From: Balanoglossus misakiensis
Taxonomy: Eukaryota > Hemichordata
DNA length: 64,000 nucleotides
Assembly: GCA_040954595.2 (NCBI GenBank)
Contig: CM082579.2
Coordinates: 2,480,001-2,544,000, forward strand
Direction: 5' to 3'
The notes beneath the pieces are model-generated. The model was not told where the DNA came from. It worked only from the letters and a program-made list of their open reading frames with translations, and did no database searches. Shown here piece by piece: positions 25,931 to 38,800 of the stretch (its first letter is position 1; every line of letters begins with the position of its first letter). The translations under genes were made by a program, and so were the position numbers.

Positions 25931-28900
25931 TTAAATTAATTTTTCTATAACTGGTAAACCCAGGCCTGGTACAAACCTTCTGAAGTCGGCCGTTGGTTCT
26001 GCAAATCTGTGTCTGACCATGAAAGCTGCCAATGCTTCTGCAACCTGTAAGCATGGATACACATCTTAGTGTTGCTACACATTTTTTTTCTAATGGTAAC
26101 AAAGGTTTTTTGCAATGCCTTGCCTGTGTAATGTGCTCAGACTGGTCAAATTCTTCTCACCTGGGGAAGGTTGTAATGTTAAATTGGTCTGATGTAACAC
26201 CAAACTTCTAAATGGCCTCAGATATAATATCTCAATCTGAAGTCCCAGTCTGATAGCCGAGTTCAACCCTTACACAAATCTCTCGTCTGAATCTAATCTC
26301 CAGATACGGACTAACAATGGAGCAGTGTAATTTAAAATGTAAACATGCACACAGAGAATGAAATAACATTTATTTACACTTGCCTTCTCTGGCGCATCTT
26401 CATGCACTGCGTGACCACACTGTGGCAAAAGTTGCATCTGAAATTTACCTTGCATTTGACCGATAGTCAACTCCTTATCAAGTCTGTCAACACCTGGCGA
26501 GTAAAACGAAAAATAAACAAAAACCATGTACAATGTATATCAAAATACCATTACCTTAGAAATCATAAGCACAAATCTGATACGCTGGACTCAAGACAGA
26601 CTTAAACACAAGAACATGGCCAATCTTGTAATGAGTAATTGAGGATCAGTTGTGTAATAATGTGATGGTGACAACTTACCGGCAAGAAGTAGCATTTTTG
26701 GTACATGACATTCGAGGAACAACGTAGACAGGCCTTCAAACCAACCTGCAAAATCAAGTGTTCATGACTTAAGTACAGTACAGGATGTGCTTCAACGCAA
26801 ATGAACATTTTGCCAACATACATGTTGGCCATCTGAGTTCCTTGTGGTGTCTACTGTGAAGTGTGAACTTTTGCTTTGATTACAAACACAGCAAAGTGTA
26901 TGGTAGCAAGTCTGCATTGTTACATGCTGCACTCCGAAACTACATGCTGTAGTCATTTAAAAAATCTGAAAGTTCTTTGCAAAATGTTTGTCAGAATATT
27001 ACCTCGCCAGTACTTTTCTGTTTTGGTCAGATCTATCCTCCATGTGTACACATGTGATGGCTCCTACGAATAAAAATCATGTAAAACTCTACATGAAGCG
27101 GACAAAAAATATTCCAGTGAAAATAGATTATTTGGTGAAAACTATGAAATTTTCTTTAGTAAGAAACAGTCTATGAGCAAATACAACTAGTTACCTCTTC
27201 AGCAGGTTTGTGTTTTTTCTGCTGTTGTGCTTCTGTTGCATTCTGTTCTGGCGGTTTTTGACTTTGATCAGTTTCAGACTCTTCACTTTCTTCTAGAATA
27301 GCATTACCAGCCCTTGGTATGTTGTGTCCCTCACTGGCTTGGACTTCTGCCAAAGAAGGGGTTTCGTCTGTCCCCACCCTGCGGTGATAGGATATGGGTA
27401 CAATGTTGCTATCTTTATGTGTTCGACAACTTTTTATTCAAGAAAGTAATTTAAGTTATTGAACTTTAGCAACATTTGATGATTTGATAATTTACCTCTT
27501 TAGCTGTCCAACCATGGACACTTTGGCTGATTCAATGTTCCTGATCTGGCCACTCTTCATACTGAAAAAAAAACCAAAAGAAGAAAGTTTAGCTCGTGTC
27601 AAATTCCTGCATAACACACAACACAGAGACTCCATAGCAAGCAACAGGATTGAACAAACTTAAAGTGGTGAAAGACTTAATTTGATTACTGTTGAGTATT
27701 CTTACCTCCACTCAATGGCATTTTCTAGAGATTTGAATTGACGAGGTCGACTGCTGAGGAAATTCTGCATACTGTGTAGGGCATCCAGTGCTGTCCCTAA
27801 AAATATTATAAACATTGTTTAACAATCTGTACATATAAGCAAGACGTAAAAGAATTGTAGATATTGATAAAATTTACTTCTAGAGAGGATAAGCTGATGG
27901 TTTTGATACAAACCTTCCACAACATCGATGACAACCATACCAATTAGAGATGGAATGATATCCTTGTATGCAGCATGTACGGCTACAGCTCCACCCATGC
28001 TACAAACAGAGACAACAGATAACACATCAGTAAGATGTAAGGTATATTTGCAACTGGATTGTACCATCAGATCATTTACAGGCTTTCACAACACCTTGGA
28101 AAGTTTCTCTCGTTTGACTTTAAGAAGGCAGAGAGATGAAAACAAGAGGGAGTGGAGAATACAATGCAACTTTAATGTAAATACCTGTGACCGACAAGAA
28201 TAACTGGGGGAGCTTCGTCGCCGTAAAACTGGTGCAGAACCTGAGCAATATCGCTGCAATAGTAAAGACAAGGGTGTATACCTGACATTGTTATAGATGC
28301 AACATAGAAATAATGGCTATAGACTTTTGGCAATGTGCAGCCCAAACATTTCTCCTTGGTCACACCCTGAAGATAGACTGTTTCTCTACTGGCACTTCAG
28401 TCCAAAACTGACACAAGAATGTCTGCATACCTTGATAAAGTGTCAGCAGACAAATCTTCGTCGTTAGTGGTGTGAGAGTCACCATGGCCTCGGAAGTCTA
28501 TTGCTAATATTCTACATCTGACAATCTTGGTAATGTCTTTCTGTTGTGAAAGAAAAGAGAATTTAAGTATTTAACCAGGGAACTACACCAGGCACTATGG
28601 ATGATGATTCTAGTGCATTTGATTTGTTTGCAGCAGCAGAAGTTTTTACGGTGAATCCTGACCAGCCCAGCCCAGCCCTCATCCCCTGGGATGATCCACA
28701 TCATCATGTGATGTGGGGATTCACATGACATCACTACAATGGGTTATGTGACACTTGAGTGCTGTATACTGAGAAACCAACAGGTGGAAACTACTCACTG
28801 AAAGCACCGCCCATGAAAGAGATGAATGTCCTCCACCATGCAGTAAGTACAAAACAGGTCCTTCTCTTCCACATTCATAAACTCTGAATGAATTATCATC

Positions 28901-29517
28901 TACTTTTATATCTTCGACTTTCTCAAAATAATGATCCCATGTGACAGGAGTATAGTCTCTTTTCCGGCGAAGTCCATGTCTGAAAATAAAGTTCATAACG
29001 AACCAGAGATCAACAAAAGTTTATTATTAAACAACAAACATGCTACAACATACACACATACATAGCATTCCACGGGCGTCCGTTGCTATGGCAATGAACT
29101 TCACACTACCAGTGACCAAGATGGTCGAATACTCGTAAATGGACAGTTCGAATGTCAATCTTAACTACTATCACAAGCAAATTAACAAGAACTGCACTCG
29201 TGATTTTCCCGATCCTTGGATAGCGATGATATTGATGAGGCCTACTATACTCACTGCAGACTGCATATACCCCATTGGGGCTACGGGAGGGGTGTGAGGT
29301 CACAATATTGATGGTCATCATGATACAAACAAGCATGACCTTTTCATCATCGCAGTGATTTTCTTGGTGGTCACACTTCGGAGTAAGACATTGGAAATCT
29401 TGTGTTATTTATACAGACATGATAAACTTACGATCTGGCACCGGGGACTCCCACGGGCGGCATAGGGGGGAGCTTCCCTGCCATTTTTTTGAGGTGAACT
29501 TTCTTCTGCAGCGCCAT
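25931..29517 (-). CDS. PPME1: Protein phosphatase methylesterase 1
   Basis: Minus-strand exons: 29432-29517, 28799-28979, 28431-28540, 28185-28253, 27914-27999, 27706-27796, 27496-27561, 27195-27378, 27003-27063, 26680-26745, 26384-26493, 25931-26044. They join in frame to 407 aa (human 386). PPME1 is an alpha/beta hydrolase that removes the carboxymethyl ester from the C-terminal leucine of the PP2A catalytic subunit. Visible motifs are the oxyanion region LHGGGHSSLSW, nucleophile GHSMGG (S149), acid D174 (VIDVVEG) and histidine H361 (QCGHAVHED). The codon of S149 is split by an intron. The exon at 27195-27378 encodes an acidic, low-complexity loop longer than in human, which accounts for most of the length difference. 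One intron (26045-26383) has a GC donor. The gene diverges from C2CD3 and converges on P4HA3, as in vertebrates. Confidence 0.96.
26045..26383 (-). other. GC-AG intron of PPME1
   Basis: On the minus strand the exon ends GAGAAG and the intron starts GCAAGT, the strong GC-donor consensus. It ends CTTACAG. Protein continuity (HEDAPEK then VAEALAAF) supports this junction and no GT donor keeps the frame. Confidence 0.85.
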
Positions 29518-29853
29518 CTTAAGGTCATTGACCGACGATGCGTGAGACTTTGCGAGATTTCATAATTTACGCAGAATTTCATTCAGCTGGTCCATTTCCT
29601 GGTAAAACTGTAACTTGAAGATATAAATTAAATACCTTCAAGTTAGAAAATCAAGACACGACGCGTTAGTGTCGTGAAAAAGTTTTGCCGAAGTTGATCT
29701 GCATAAGATCGATCATGTGACTAGGTGACCTTTGCGGAGGTCATTGCGGGAAAAACAAAAATGGCGAACATCTGAAGTTCAGCTCCGTCCACCTCGACAG
29801 AAAGTTTGCATTCTCGGTTATTTACTTAATTTCGTCCGTAAGTATATGTCAGT
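29518..29853. promoter_or_regulatory. Bidirectional promoter of PPME1 and C2CD3
   Basis: Only 336 bp separate the two start codons. The PPME1 ATG sits inside AAGATGGCG, and a matching AAAATGGCG lies at 29758-29766 in the C2CD3 direction. Both fit the YY1 core. The second also forms a four-codon upstream ORF (29761-29775). The C2CD3 start at 29854 has A at -3 and G at +4, a better context than the out-of-frame ATG at 29846. Factor binding is inference. Confidence 0.6.
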
Positions 29854-32800
29854 ATGGGCAAGAAGAAAGTTAAAAGCAGCGCAAAGGGGAGGAAAAGAGG
29901 TAAGCTGTTCCCGATCGTCGATACTCACCAGTAGAAAATACTGGTTACTACGTACGCGCTTACGACCGTTGTACACTCTTTGCGGTTGTCAGGACGTGTC
30001 GAGTCTTGTCATCAACACTGTCAAACACGTTCCGTTAGACGTTAGGACGTAGTAATGGGACTAACTTTAGAGAATTATAAAACATGTGGAACGAAACACA
30101 ATCGTTGCTACATTTTCGCCAATCAAAGTGGAAAATATGCGAATATTTATTTTCATATATAGCATGTTGATCATGTTGATGACAATAACAATAAATGTCA
30201 ATGTCAACAACAACATGGACACTAGTCTAGACCGATCAGTATACTGATTTGGGTTGTCATAAACCAACGATCCAAAGAAGCTGCTTAGCCTGCCTGGGAC
30301 CGTTGTATGTTGCATTTGTTCACTGCTAGTGCTGACACCAGGTTTCGTTTCACTTCATTGAGAGATGATTGCACGTTGTAGTAATGAGTATTCACTGTCC
30401 TCTCTCAACTCAGCGCCCAGAGAGGATGTCCAGGCATCAACAAGTTTGCCTCCTGGCGTTGATGGTCAGCTGAGATGTTTCCTCAGAGTTTCTGTCAGTA
30501 AGATCCTATGGATGATTCCAAAGCCACCAGAAGTAACATATGTCAGGTTAAAGTGGTGGGGTGAACAAAACGAAGGCACTGTTTTCAGGTAATATAAGTA
30601 ATGCGTTTGTCACATTTTCCGTTTGAACTTTTAATTGCCATTTTGGAAATTAAAAAAAAATCATCTGATTAATAACAGATCATATGATCTTTTTTTGCAG
30701 ACCAACAGATATAAAGAATCCTCAGAAAGCACTGAGTAGAACAACAACCAGATATGGCATAAGATCTGGACCAAAGCAGTACTCGGCCTACGTTCATGAT
30801 ATCCTTTTTTTACAGTATCAAAATACATGTAAATTGTAACATTATGAAGCCATGTAGTTTTAATTCCTTAACTTGCTAACATATGGGACCATTGGTGTTT
30901 GAAATTCTTGGAGGGAGCTCCATGAAACTCAGGGGACAAGTTCAAATACCAAATTTGGGATCACTGATAGCTCCAGGAAAACCTTTGAATGGGTTCTTCA
31001 CTGTGTATTCTATTGAAGCCCCTGAGAAGAAAATAGCAGATGTGCACATATCAATGGTGTTCGAACCCCTGATGGGTAAGGTTTCATGTCTCTTATGATC
31101 ATGGTGTGAAGAACTGAATGTGGCTGTTAAAATCTTTGGAATGAAGCTTTTATACTGGTTTGCATTCTATAGGTCCCCTGAATGTCATATGCTTCTCCAA
31201 TGGCCACATTCAGTTAATTGACAGTTTACTGATTTTTGAACTTTGCAGCATCCTTTGACAGTTCAGGTGGCTCTGTACCAACCACCGACATCAGTCTCGA
31301 TACCAGGGGCAGCACTGATGTGGAGTCGATGCGTACTTCATCCAGTGTAGTTCCACAACCATTTCCGCGTTCTCAAGTCACGAGGTCCAATGATGATTTG
31401 TTTACTTCACCACAGGCACCAAAGGTAGAACAGAATGCTTTTATTTTGTGATTGGTTTTGCATATACTTCCATTCAGATGCACAGGTTTATCATTTTCAT
31501 TTTGCAATATACACCCACACATCGACCATTTACTTTATCCTTTGATTTTAGGAGTTGACAAAACCTGATGGTCGTGTGACCCCAAGAGGTATAGATGATG
31601 ATTACAGTTTTGTCATTGGACCAGGTGCAATCAAAGACACAGCAACTATGGGTGCACCATCACAGATGGTAGACAGAACTACTGTACCTGAGAGAGAGTC
31701 TGGTAAGTCGGTGGAAAGACTTTGAACCTGGAGATCACCATGCATACTTTCTTGAAAATGTATTCTACATAATACTGCAGTAGTCAACATGCAACATTCA
31801 GTCCAGAGCGGGCCTATAATTGCTCTAAAGCTGAATATTTGACTTTGTGTTTTCTATGCAGGTATTCCACAAATGAGTACATCTGTGAGACAGCCTGTGA
31901 TCACTACTCATTCAAAAGCAACACATGGAGTGACCCCTGCAGACAAACAAGGCAATGATATTCTGTCAACACTACTGGAGAGAGGTACCAAACTGAGAAA
32001 TGAGATGATCCAGGCCGAATTGGAAACTGATCAGATGACTACAGATACTGGAAATGAGGCTGATGTTGTACTGACGAGTAGTGATAAACCGTTATCGAAA
32101 CACAGGAAAAGGTAAAGATCCCTCTCATTTACATACCGTAATGTACCATTTACATGTTTGGCAGTTTTCAACAAGTATTGGTATGGTGGCTTCATACAGA
32201 ATTTTATCGTCCCATATTTCTTCTCAATTCCTTCAAGAAGAACTTCATCTGGTGACTTATTCAAAGAGATCCTGGGTACAGAGGATCCAGGAAGTAAACA
32301 CATCGACACCAATGCTTCTTCTGAAGATATTGACATGGAAGTTCGAGCTGTGGATTTAGTCATTGGAGACAATTTCACTGACAGAGAGTTAAAGGCGTTA
32401 AAAGCTATCCAGGTGAGATTTGAGATTGTAGTCTATAGAGGGCGCCATCAGTGTCCACAGACCAGTTCATCAAAAGTCAGACGGAATAATGGAACAGAAA
32501 ATCTAAAATGTTTGTTCATCTTTTTCAGTATGGTGGCTCTCCAGGTTCCAGTTTCTCTTCAGGACATGACAGCTTCATGAGTGATCCCACAGATCCATTA
32601 CATGACAGTAGCATTCTGGAAGAGTTATTTTACAATAGAGGAGTAAGTCAAATCAGTTACCTTAATTTGTCATGTTCACTGTTATTCAGTTTACAAAGCA
32701 AAATCCTGCGACAGTTGTATAGACCAGACCCCTCCATGAGGCTTGATATTTCGACCTTGCATGCAAATCATAGAGTTACCACTTTCCTTTGTTCTATTGC

Positions 32801-35800
32801 AGGTTTTGACTGACAGTGAGAGTGAATACAGCAGTGATGACGAGACAAGGCCCAGCAGTGGAAGATCTATGTCCGTAGATGACCCTGCAAATATGGTACA
32901 ATCCATAAACATGCAAATTATTTTATCTGTCTTGGTATCTGTAGGGATAGTATGGTAGATGCTAGCATTTTGGCAATAAATATTGACTGTACAATCAACA
33001 TCAGTGTGTTAAAGGTCCTTCTCTAGTAATCCCAACATTGATTTCCATATGCACTAAGATTTAATATTGGTTCTACCAACAGAGACCACCATCTAGGAGA
33101 TCATCCATCAGAAGTCTAGACACTCCAGAGAAGGAACCACAACAGGATGGTGTGAAGTCAAATTTGAGAGGCAGACTCGTTAGTGGAAGTGACAGCGAGT
33201 CGGATGCAATGAGTACGTCTAGAGTGTCGTTTGATGGACCACTGGATGAAGAACATGACGATGAGGACAAGATTGAAGGGCTGAGTGTTGAGAGATTGAC
33301 TCTACTTGGGAGAGTGCATGTAGCAAGGGTCATGGTTGACACGCTGAAACTGGACCCAAATGCCGTGCCTTCAACTCCCGTCAAAGGCAAGGGGAAAAAG
33401 AAGAGCAAGGGAAAGCCACCAAGACCATCACCGTCCAAATCCAAGAAATCAGTGTAAGTAACTTGATCATGTTCAGTTATCAAGAGACTGTTGAAGGAAA
33501 TAAATTACTGTGTTTTGTAGAATCTTTTGAAGTTTATCATCAGTGAAGTATCGCCCCACAATTAGAATAATAATTTATCTTTGATCTTCATTCTAGTACA
33601 TACTTTGTGGAGTATCAGTTCCCAGTGGTTGCCACCTCGAGAGATAAAGACGAACCGAACACCATGGCAACAGAGGTTATGAGAGTAGCCTCCAAGAAAG
33701 TGTCTCAGGATGGAGGTTCGTGGAGATACATCTGTCAAACCCGACAATAAAACACAATCTCACCCTTCATTATGCCATCAGTTTGTCAATTATGAACGTA
33801 TCACATATCATATCATGATTAATTTCAGTGCAAGTGTCTTTTGTCTTTATGCAGCGGTCACCTTCAACCACAGATCTGTGTTTCCAGTTCTCTTTGATGG
33901 CACAGCTGTGGACAAGTGGTGGAAACAGTTGCTGGTCTTCAAAGTATTCTCCAAGTCAGCAGGACAGAAAACTGTAAGTGTTGCATACATGTAATTGTAT
34001 TCAGTGTTTAGTCAAACACAGTAAGCTAGCTATAATTACATGGGATTCAACCCCATAATAATTTATCCAAGTTATCACATCTAAAAAGAATGTGTTTTTC
34101 TTTGCAGCCCACACAACTTGGAGTGTGTAGTCTACCATTGCGTTCGATACTTGTATCTGACAATCTGACCATAATTGGAGAGTTGAGTGTAAGAGACAAG
34201 TCCAAAGCATCATCATCATCCTCAACCTCACACAGCAAATCCTCTCTCTCAGGTGACCTCCCATCAGACTCTGATGTGCCAAAGGACAAATCTTCGTATC
34301 CTTATGTTGGAGGACTGAATGTAAGTTGTTGTGTTGTGACATGTTGTGTATATAATGTTCAGTGTTTGTGTTTGTGTGTCTCCAGTATTTCCTGACATCA
34401 ACAATGAAAACCCGGGAATATCCCACTGAATTTAAATCTCAACATTTGTCCAAATTTCCACAGGTCTCAATTGAACTGGCGTCCGACAGCAAGGATTTCC
34501 CGATGGCGTTGGCCAAGACCAAGGTGGCAGAAATGAAGGGCGCCACCATCATACCCTTGCCATACCATCAACCAAAGAAGCCACCACCTGTTGCACCAGG
34601 GACATCGGAAACAGACGGCAGTTCAGCACAGGCAACGCAGACTGGGCCAGTGACTGCAAACCTGGATGATCTACCAGTGAGATCTGATGCAGAGAGCAGG
34701 GAAAGGCACCAACCTTTGCAGCCAATCAGAACAGTGCCTGGAATACCAGCCAAGGAGCAGGTCTCAAGACCAGCTGTCCACTCGGCCATGGAACAACCAA
34801 AAGTGCCTGAATATGAGGTCAGTGTGACGTGACATTAATAATATAAAACCATTTTGTAAGTGAGTTATATTGAGTAATATGTGCACACATAGATACATTG
34901 GTCTTTTTGTATGATCACAAGCACAGATGCATAACCTGTTGCGTTGTCTTAAGTTAAAGTGAATCTAAAGATTTTCTACATGTGTGTCTTTTGTCTGTAG
35001 CCTTTAACATTGCACTCATTACTGATGATACCAGAAGGTCGCAGTATTACACTGTATGGTGTACCAACAGCCAAAACAAGCAGTAAAACACCACAAGTAG
35101 CACCTAAACCATTACCTGGGGTGGGAATTGCAGGTAAAGATGTCAATTACAAATATTACCAGTCTTCCAGTGTAACAATGGTTCTCAAAATGTTAGTTGT
35201 AATCCTTCTGCCAGAATAGATTGTAGAGCTTACATTTACATACATGTAAACTATGCGACCCTTTTCAACGTTTTCGTATGTTTTGTTACTAGGGAGAGAT
35301 TTGACTGTACGTAACACATATTTAGTATGCCGTATGTTTTGGTGTGATGATGTAGTTCGGTCTGGTGTCTCGTGGGGAACTTCTGAACCAAACTACGATT
35401 TCATTCAGGTTTGTATGACATTTTACACAATGAGCATTTAGCCATTTTTGTATGATAATGTCTGGTAATATGATGCACATAATTTCTAAGCTTTGGCAAA
35501 TGCACATAGTGAATGACACAAAATAACTGGCCCTTGACTCACGTCTGTAACTTACAGGTTGCCCCAGTTCTGGTGACCAGTGCACTGTTGGAGAGAACCA
35601 GAAGTAATTTCATGGTGATTGAAGTGTGGGACAAGAAGACTTCAGCAGAGAATGATCAGGTAAAATCTCAGAATATTATAAAAGGAAGTGATTAAGGCAA
35701 TTTGATTCCTGAAATTTTGAGAGTATGAACCTGTATTTTGCTTTTGTTGTAGTTGGTTGGAATTGTGAAGATATCGCTGCATCAGTTCTACATGTCGTTC

Positions 35801-38800
35801 AGAGACAGAAAGATTGCCAATACATTACTCAGATCACAGGTAAGAAAATAAACATAAAGACAAACTTTTCAGCTTTATTTAATTCTAATTACAGACACTC
35901 TGAATGGAATTTATCTTATTCTGATCCTGGTAATAGTAAATCTGATATTAATATATTTTCATGTTTAATTCAATACCCCATAGTTCCCGGTTGTTGCTGT
36001 TGATAATTTTGTACCAATCGTGAATCCATTTTCTGGTACTCAGTATGGTCAACTGAAAGTTGTACTGGCACTAGGATCAACAGAACAGGTGAGAACACTA
36101 CATGTATTTGAAAATAATAAAATTTGAAATCATTGTAAATTTAATAATAGCAGGTAAACTTTTGAGTCTTGACATTATCTTCAATATTGACGTCCTTTCT
36201 CCTCATATCACTTTTCAGTAATTTGGGTTGGGCTCTTGTTACACACTGACTTATGGCATTTTTATGATTTGTACAGATATCAGCCCTTCAGAGGATAAAA
36301 CTAGACAAAGAGATTGGAGCTGTCAGAGCTGAAAGACCAGAACAGTACCTAGAAAGGTAAAGAAAACATCACAGTTGTATTTGTTTCAAATTCTACTCAC
36401 AAAGACTTCTGTATTTACATGTAGCTTTTTGTTATGTTTTCATCCCTACAGAGGAGACATAGCAGACGACAGAGAAAGAGAAACCAGACAGTCCGGTGAA
36501 GGTGATACATTAGGTAAGAACTTATATTTATCTGTTCTCAAGCTCTTTAAAGTCATGGTTATTACCTTCCATCCCGTGTTTAATACATCTTATATTGCCT
36601 AATTCTTCAGTTGAACACACATTTGAAGTGATGGTTGAAGGCATCCGAGGTCTGCCACAGTTAGAGGATGCAGTGTGGGGAGAAGCTGACTGTTTTATTC
36701 AATATCACTTCCCAACACAGCAACAGGAGTCACAATCAGGACCTACATTCTCACAAGGTAATACAATATTTTTATATCCAAGAGTAAGGAGTTCCTAACA
36801 ACAAAATTCTTCTGATTTCTGTGTTCTGTATTTTATCTGTTACCACGTAGACTGCTGTGACTTTTTATACTTTTGTGGGCATGGAGAATGATTTTAGATA
36901 TGGTTATATAATTTACAGGCACATCAACAGTGACACCTCACAGGACAGCCACCACACTGTGTGTACCAGATCCAACATTCCATGATGTGACCAGACACAG
37001 ACTTGTTCTGCCCCAGGGCTTGCCAGTGCAGAGAGAACTGCTCACAGGTAAAAGTTACTGCTTGCATTGTTAACCATTGGATGGTGTGGGTCAACTCTTC
37101 CTATATTGTGACTAAGAAACAGAATTTACTCCACATTATTTATCGTGACGTACAACCAATGATGAACTTTGGACTTTATTATGTACAGCATGTGCAGGAG
37201 TCGGAGGAGGGGCTGGAGGCATCCCATATGAAGTCTGGTGTCGATACTATTATCCCAATATAAGAGATCAGGTTATTGCAAAAGTAAGTTACATGTATGT
37301 AATGATATCGTGGATATCTCCTCGATTTGTCTCATTTTCAAAGCACCTTCCATGTAATGCAATGACAAAATAGGATCTGCCATAGGTTTGTCACCATACT
37401 CACTCAAGCCACAATGTATATTTCTGTGTACAGGGACTGCTGCCTCTAGCCAAGCTGTGCGCCATGGTAACCATGCAGAAGAGAGGAGAACCCAGTGTAC
37501 AGACGTTCTCTCTTCCCCTGACGATGCAGATGGTTGCCGGCGGTAGTGAACGAGACCCAGAACAAAAAGCGAAGGTAAAGATGAAGATAATCTTGAAATA
37601 TAAAATTGAAATATCAAAGTATTCGTTCTATGATATGCTAGATAATGCTATGTCCACACTCTATTTGGCACATGGAAAAACACACTGATCATGATATTTC
37701 TATTGAACTGTTCAGCTGAAGGATGGTGGTCTGCTCGATGTGACAATCAACTACAAGACCTCCATCATACCAAACCTGACCTCCACACACCAGACTGGTT
37801 TGGCCAGCAAGATGACAGGAGCACAAGTGTGTGTATCAATCGGAGTCCTGAGGGCTTGTGGTTTGAAGGTAAGATGAAGACTAAGTTGCAGTCTTTTGGT
37901 ATTTGTTTTGTACTAGTTCATACTCTGCCTGGTGTCACATTAGTGACCAGGGCTCTTTTCACACACAGTTTCTATATGTAAAAGAGCAGAATTATTAACT
38001 AGTGTAATTCTTGAATTGACAGGCTGCAGCTACAGTACTTGCCAGACATGATGCTGGAATGCAGTATGCATCAGAGGTCGGAGTCAACGCCTATGTCAAA
38101 GTAGACCTGTCGTTCTTGACAAAAGAGGTATGTGTATTTTCATTCATTCTTTCAGATAAAAACAAAAACACTTTTATAACCAACATTTCAACAACAAAAC
38201 AACATTATGGTAAAATCACCTTGTCCATATTCTTGATTCAATTCCACCCATCACTGGTACATTTCCAGGATCAGAGAATCACCAGAACCGTGGCCAGGAC
38301 ATTTGCACCGGATTTCTCCTACCACATGGATTTTCCGTGCCCATTGCTGTGGAGTGAGGCACATAATGACGTCCTCAGTCTAGCTGAGTTACTAGAAACT
38401 GCAGAGGTGACTTTCCAGGTCTGGCATCAAGTACCAGGCTTTAGACCAGGTAATTTGTAAAAACACTTTTGTGGTTATCTTAGTATAGTAGCATTTTTTC
38501 TTCCAGCGTCAACTTTCTTATCAGAACTGCACACAGCAACCATGAACATCAAACGTTTTGTTTACTTTCCAGAACAAGATGTCAGACACATCGACATCGG
38601 CACAGAGCAGTCCAAGATGACGGGTAGAAAGCTGTTTGGTAGCACTGGTGATGTGTTGCTGGGATCAACTACCATTCCGTTGGAAGCTCTACTCACCCAC
38701 AAAACAGGTTAGACACAAAGCTGTATAGTACAATATGCAATATCAGATGTGACATATGTTGTAACTTGATCTAGTGATCGAATAAAGTAAAATCACTCTA

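Noticed and set aside
32165-32237. C2CD3 exon 8 starting at the CAG at 32164
   Set aside because: This acceptor puts the exon in the wrong frame and meets a stop. The acceptor at 32237 keeps phase and conserved sequence.
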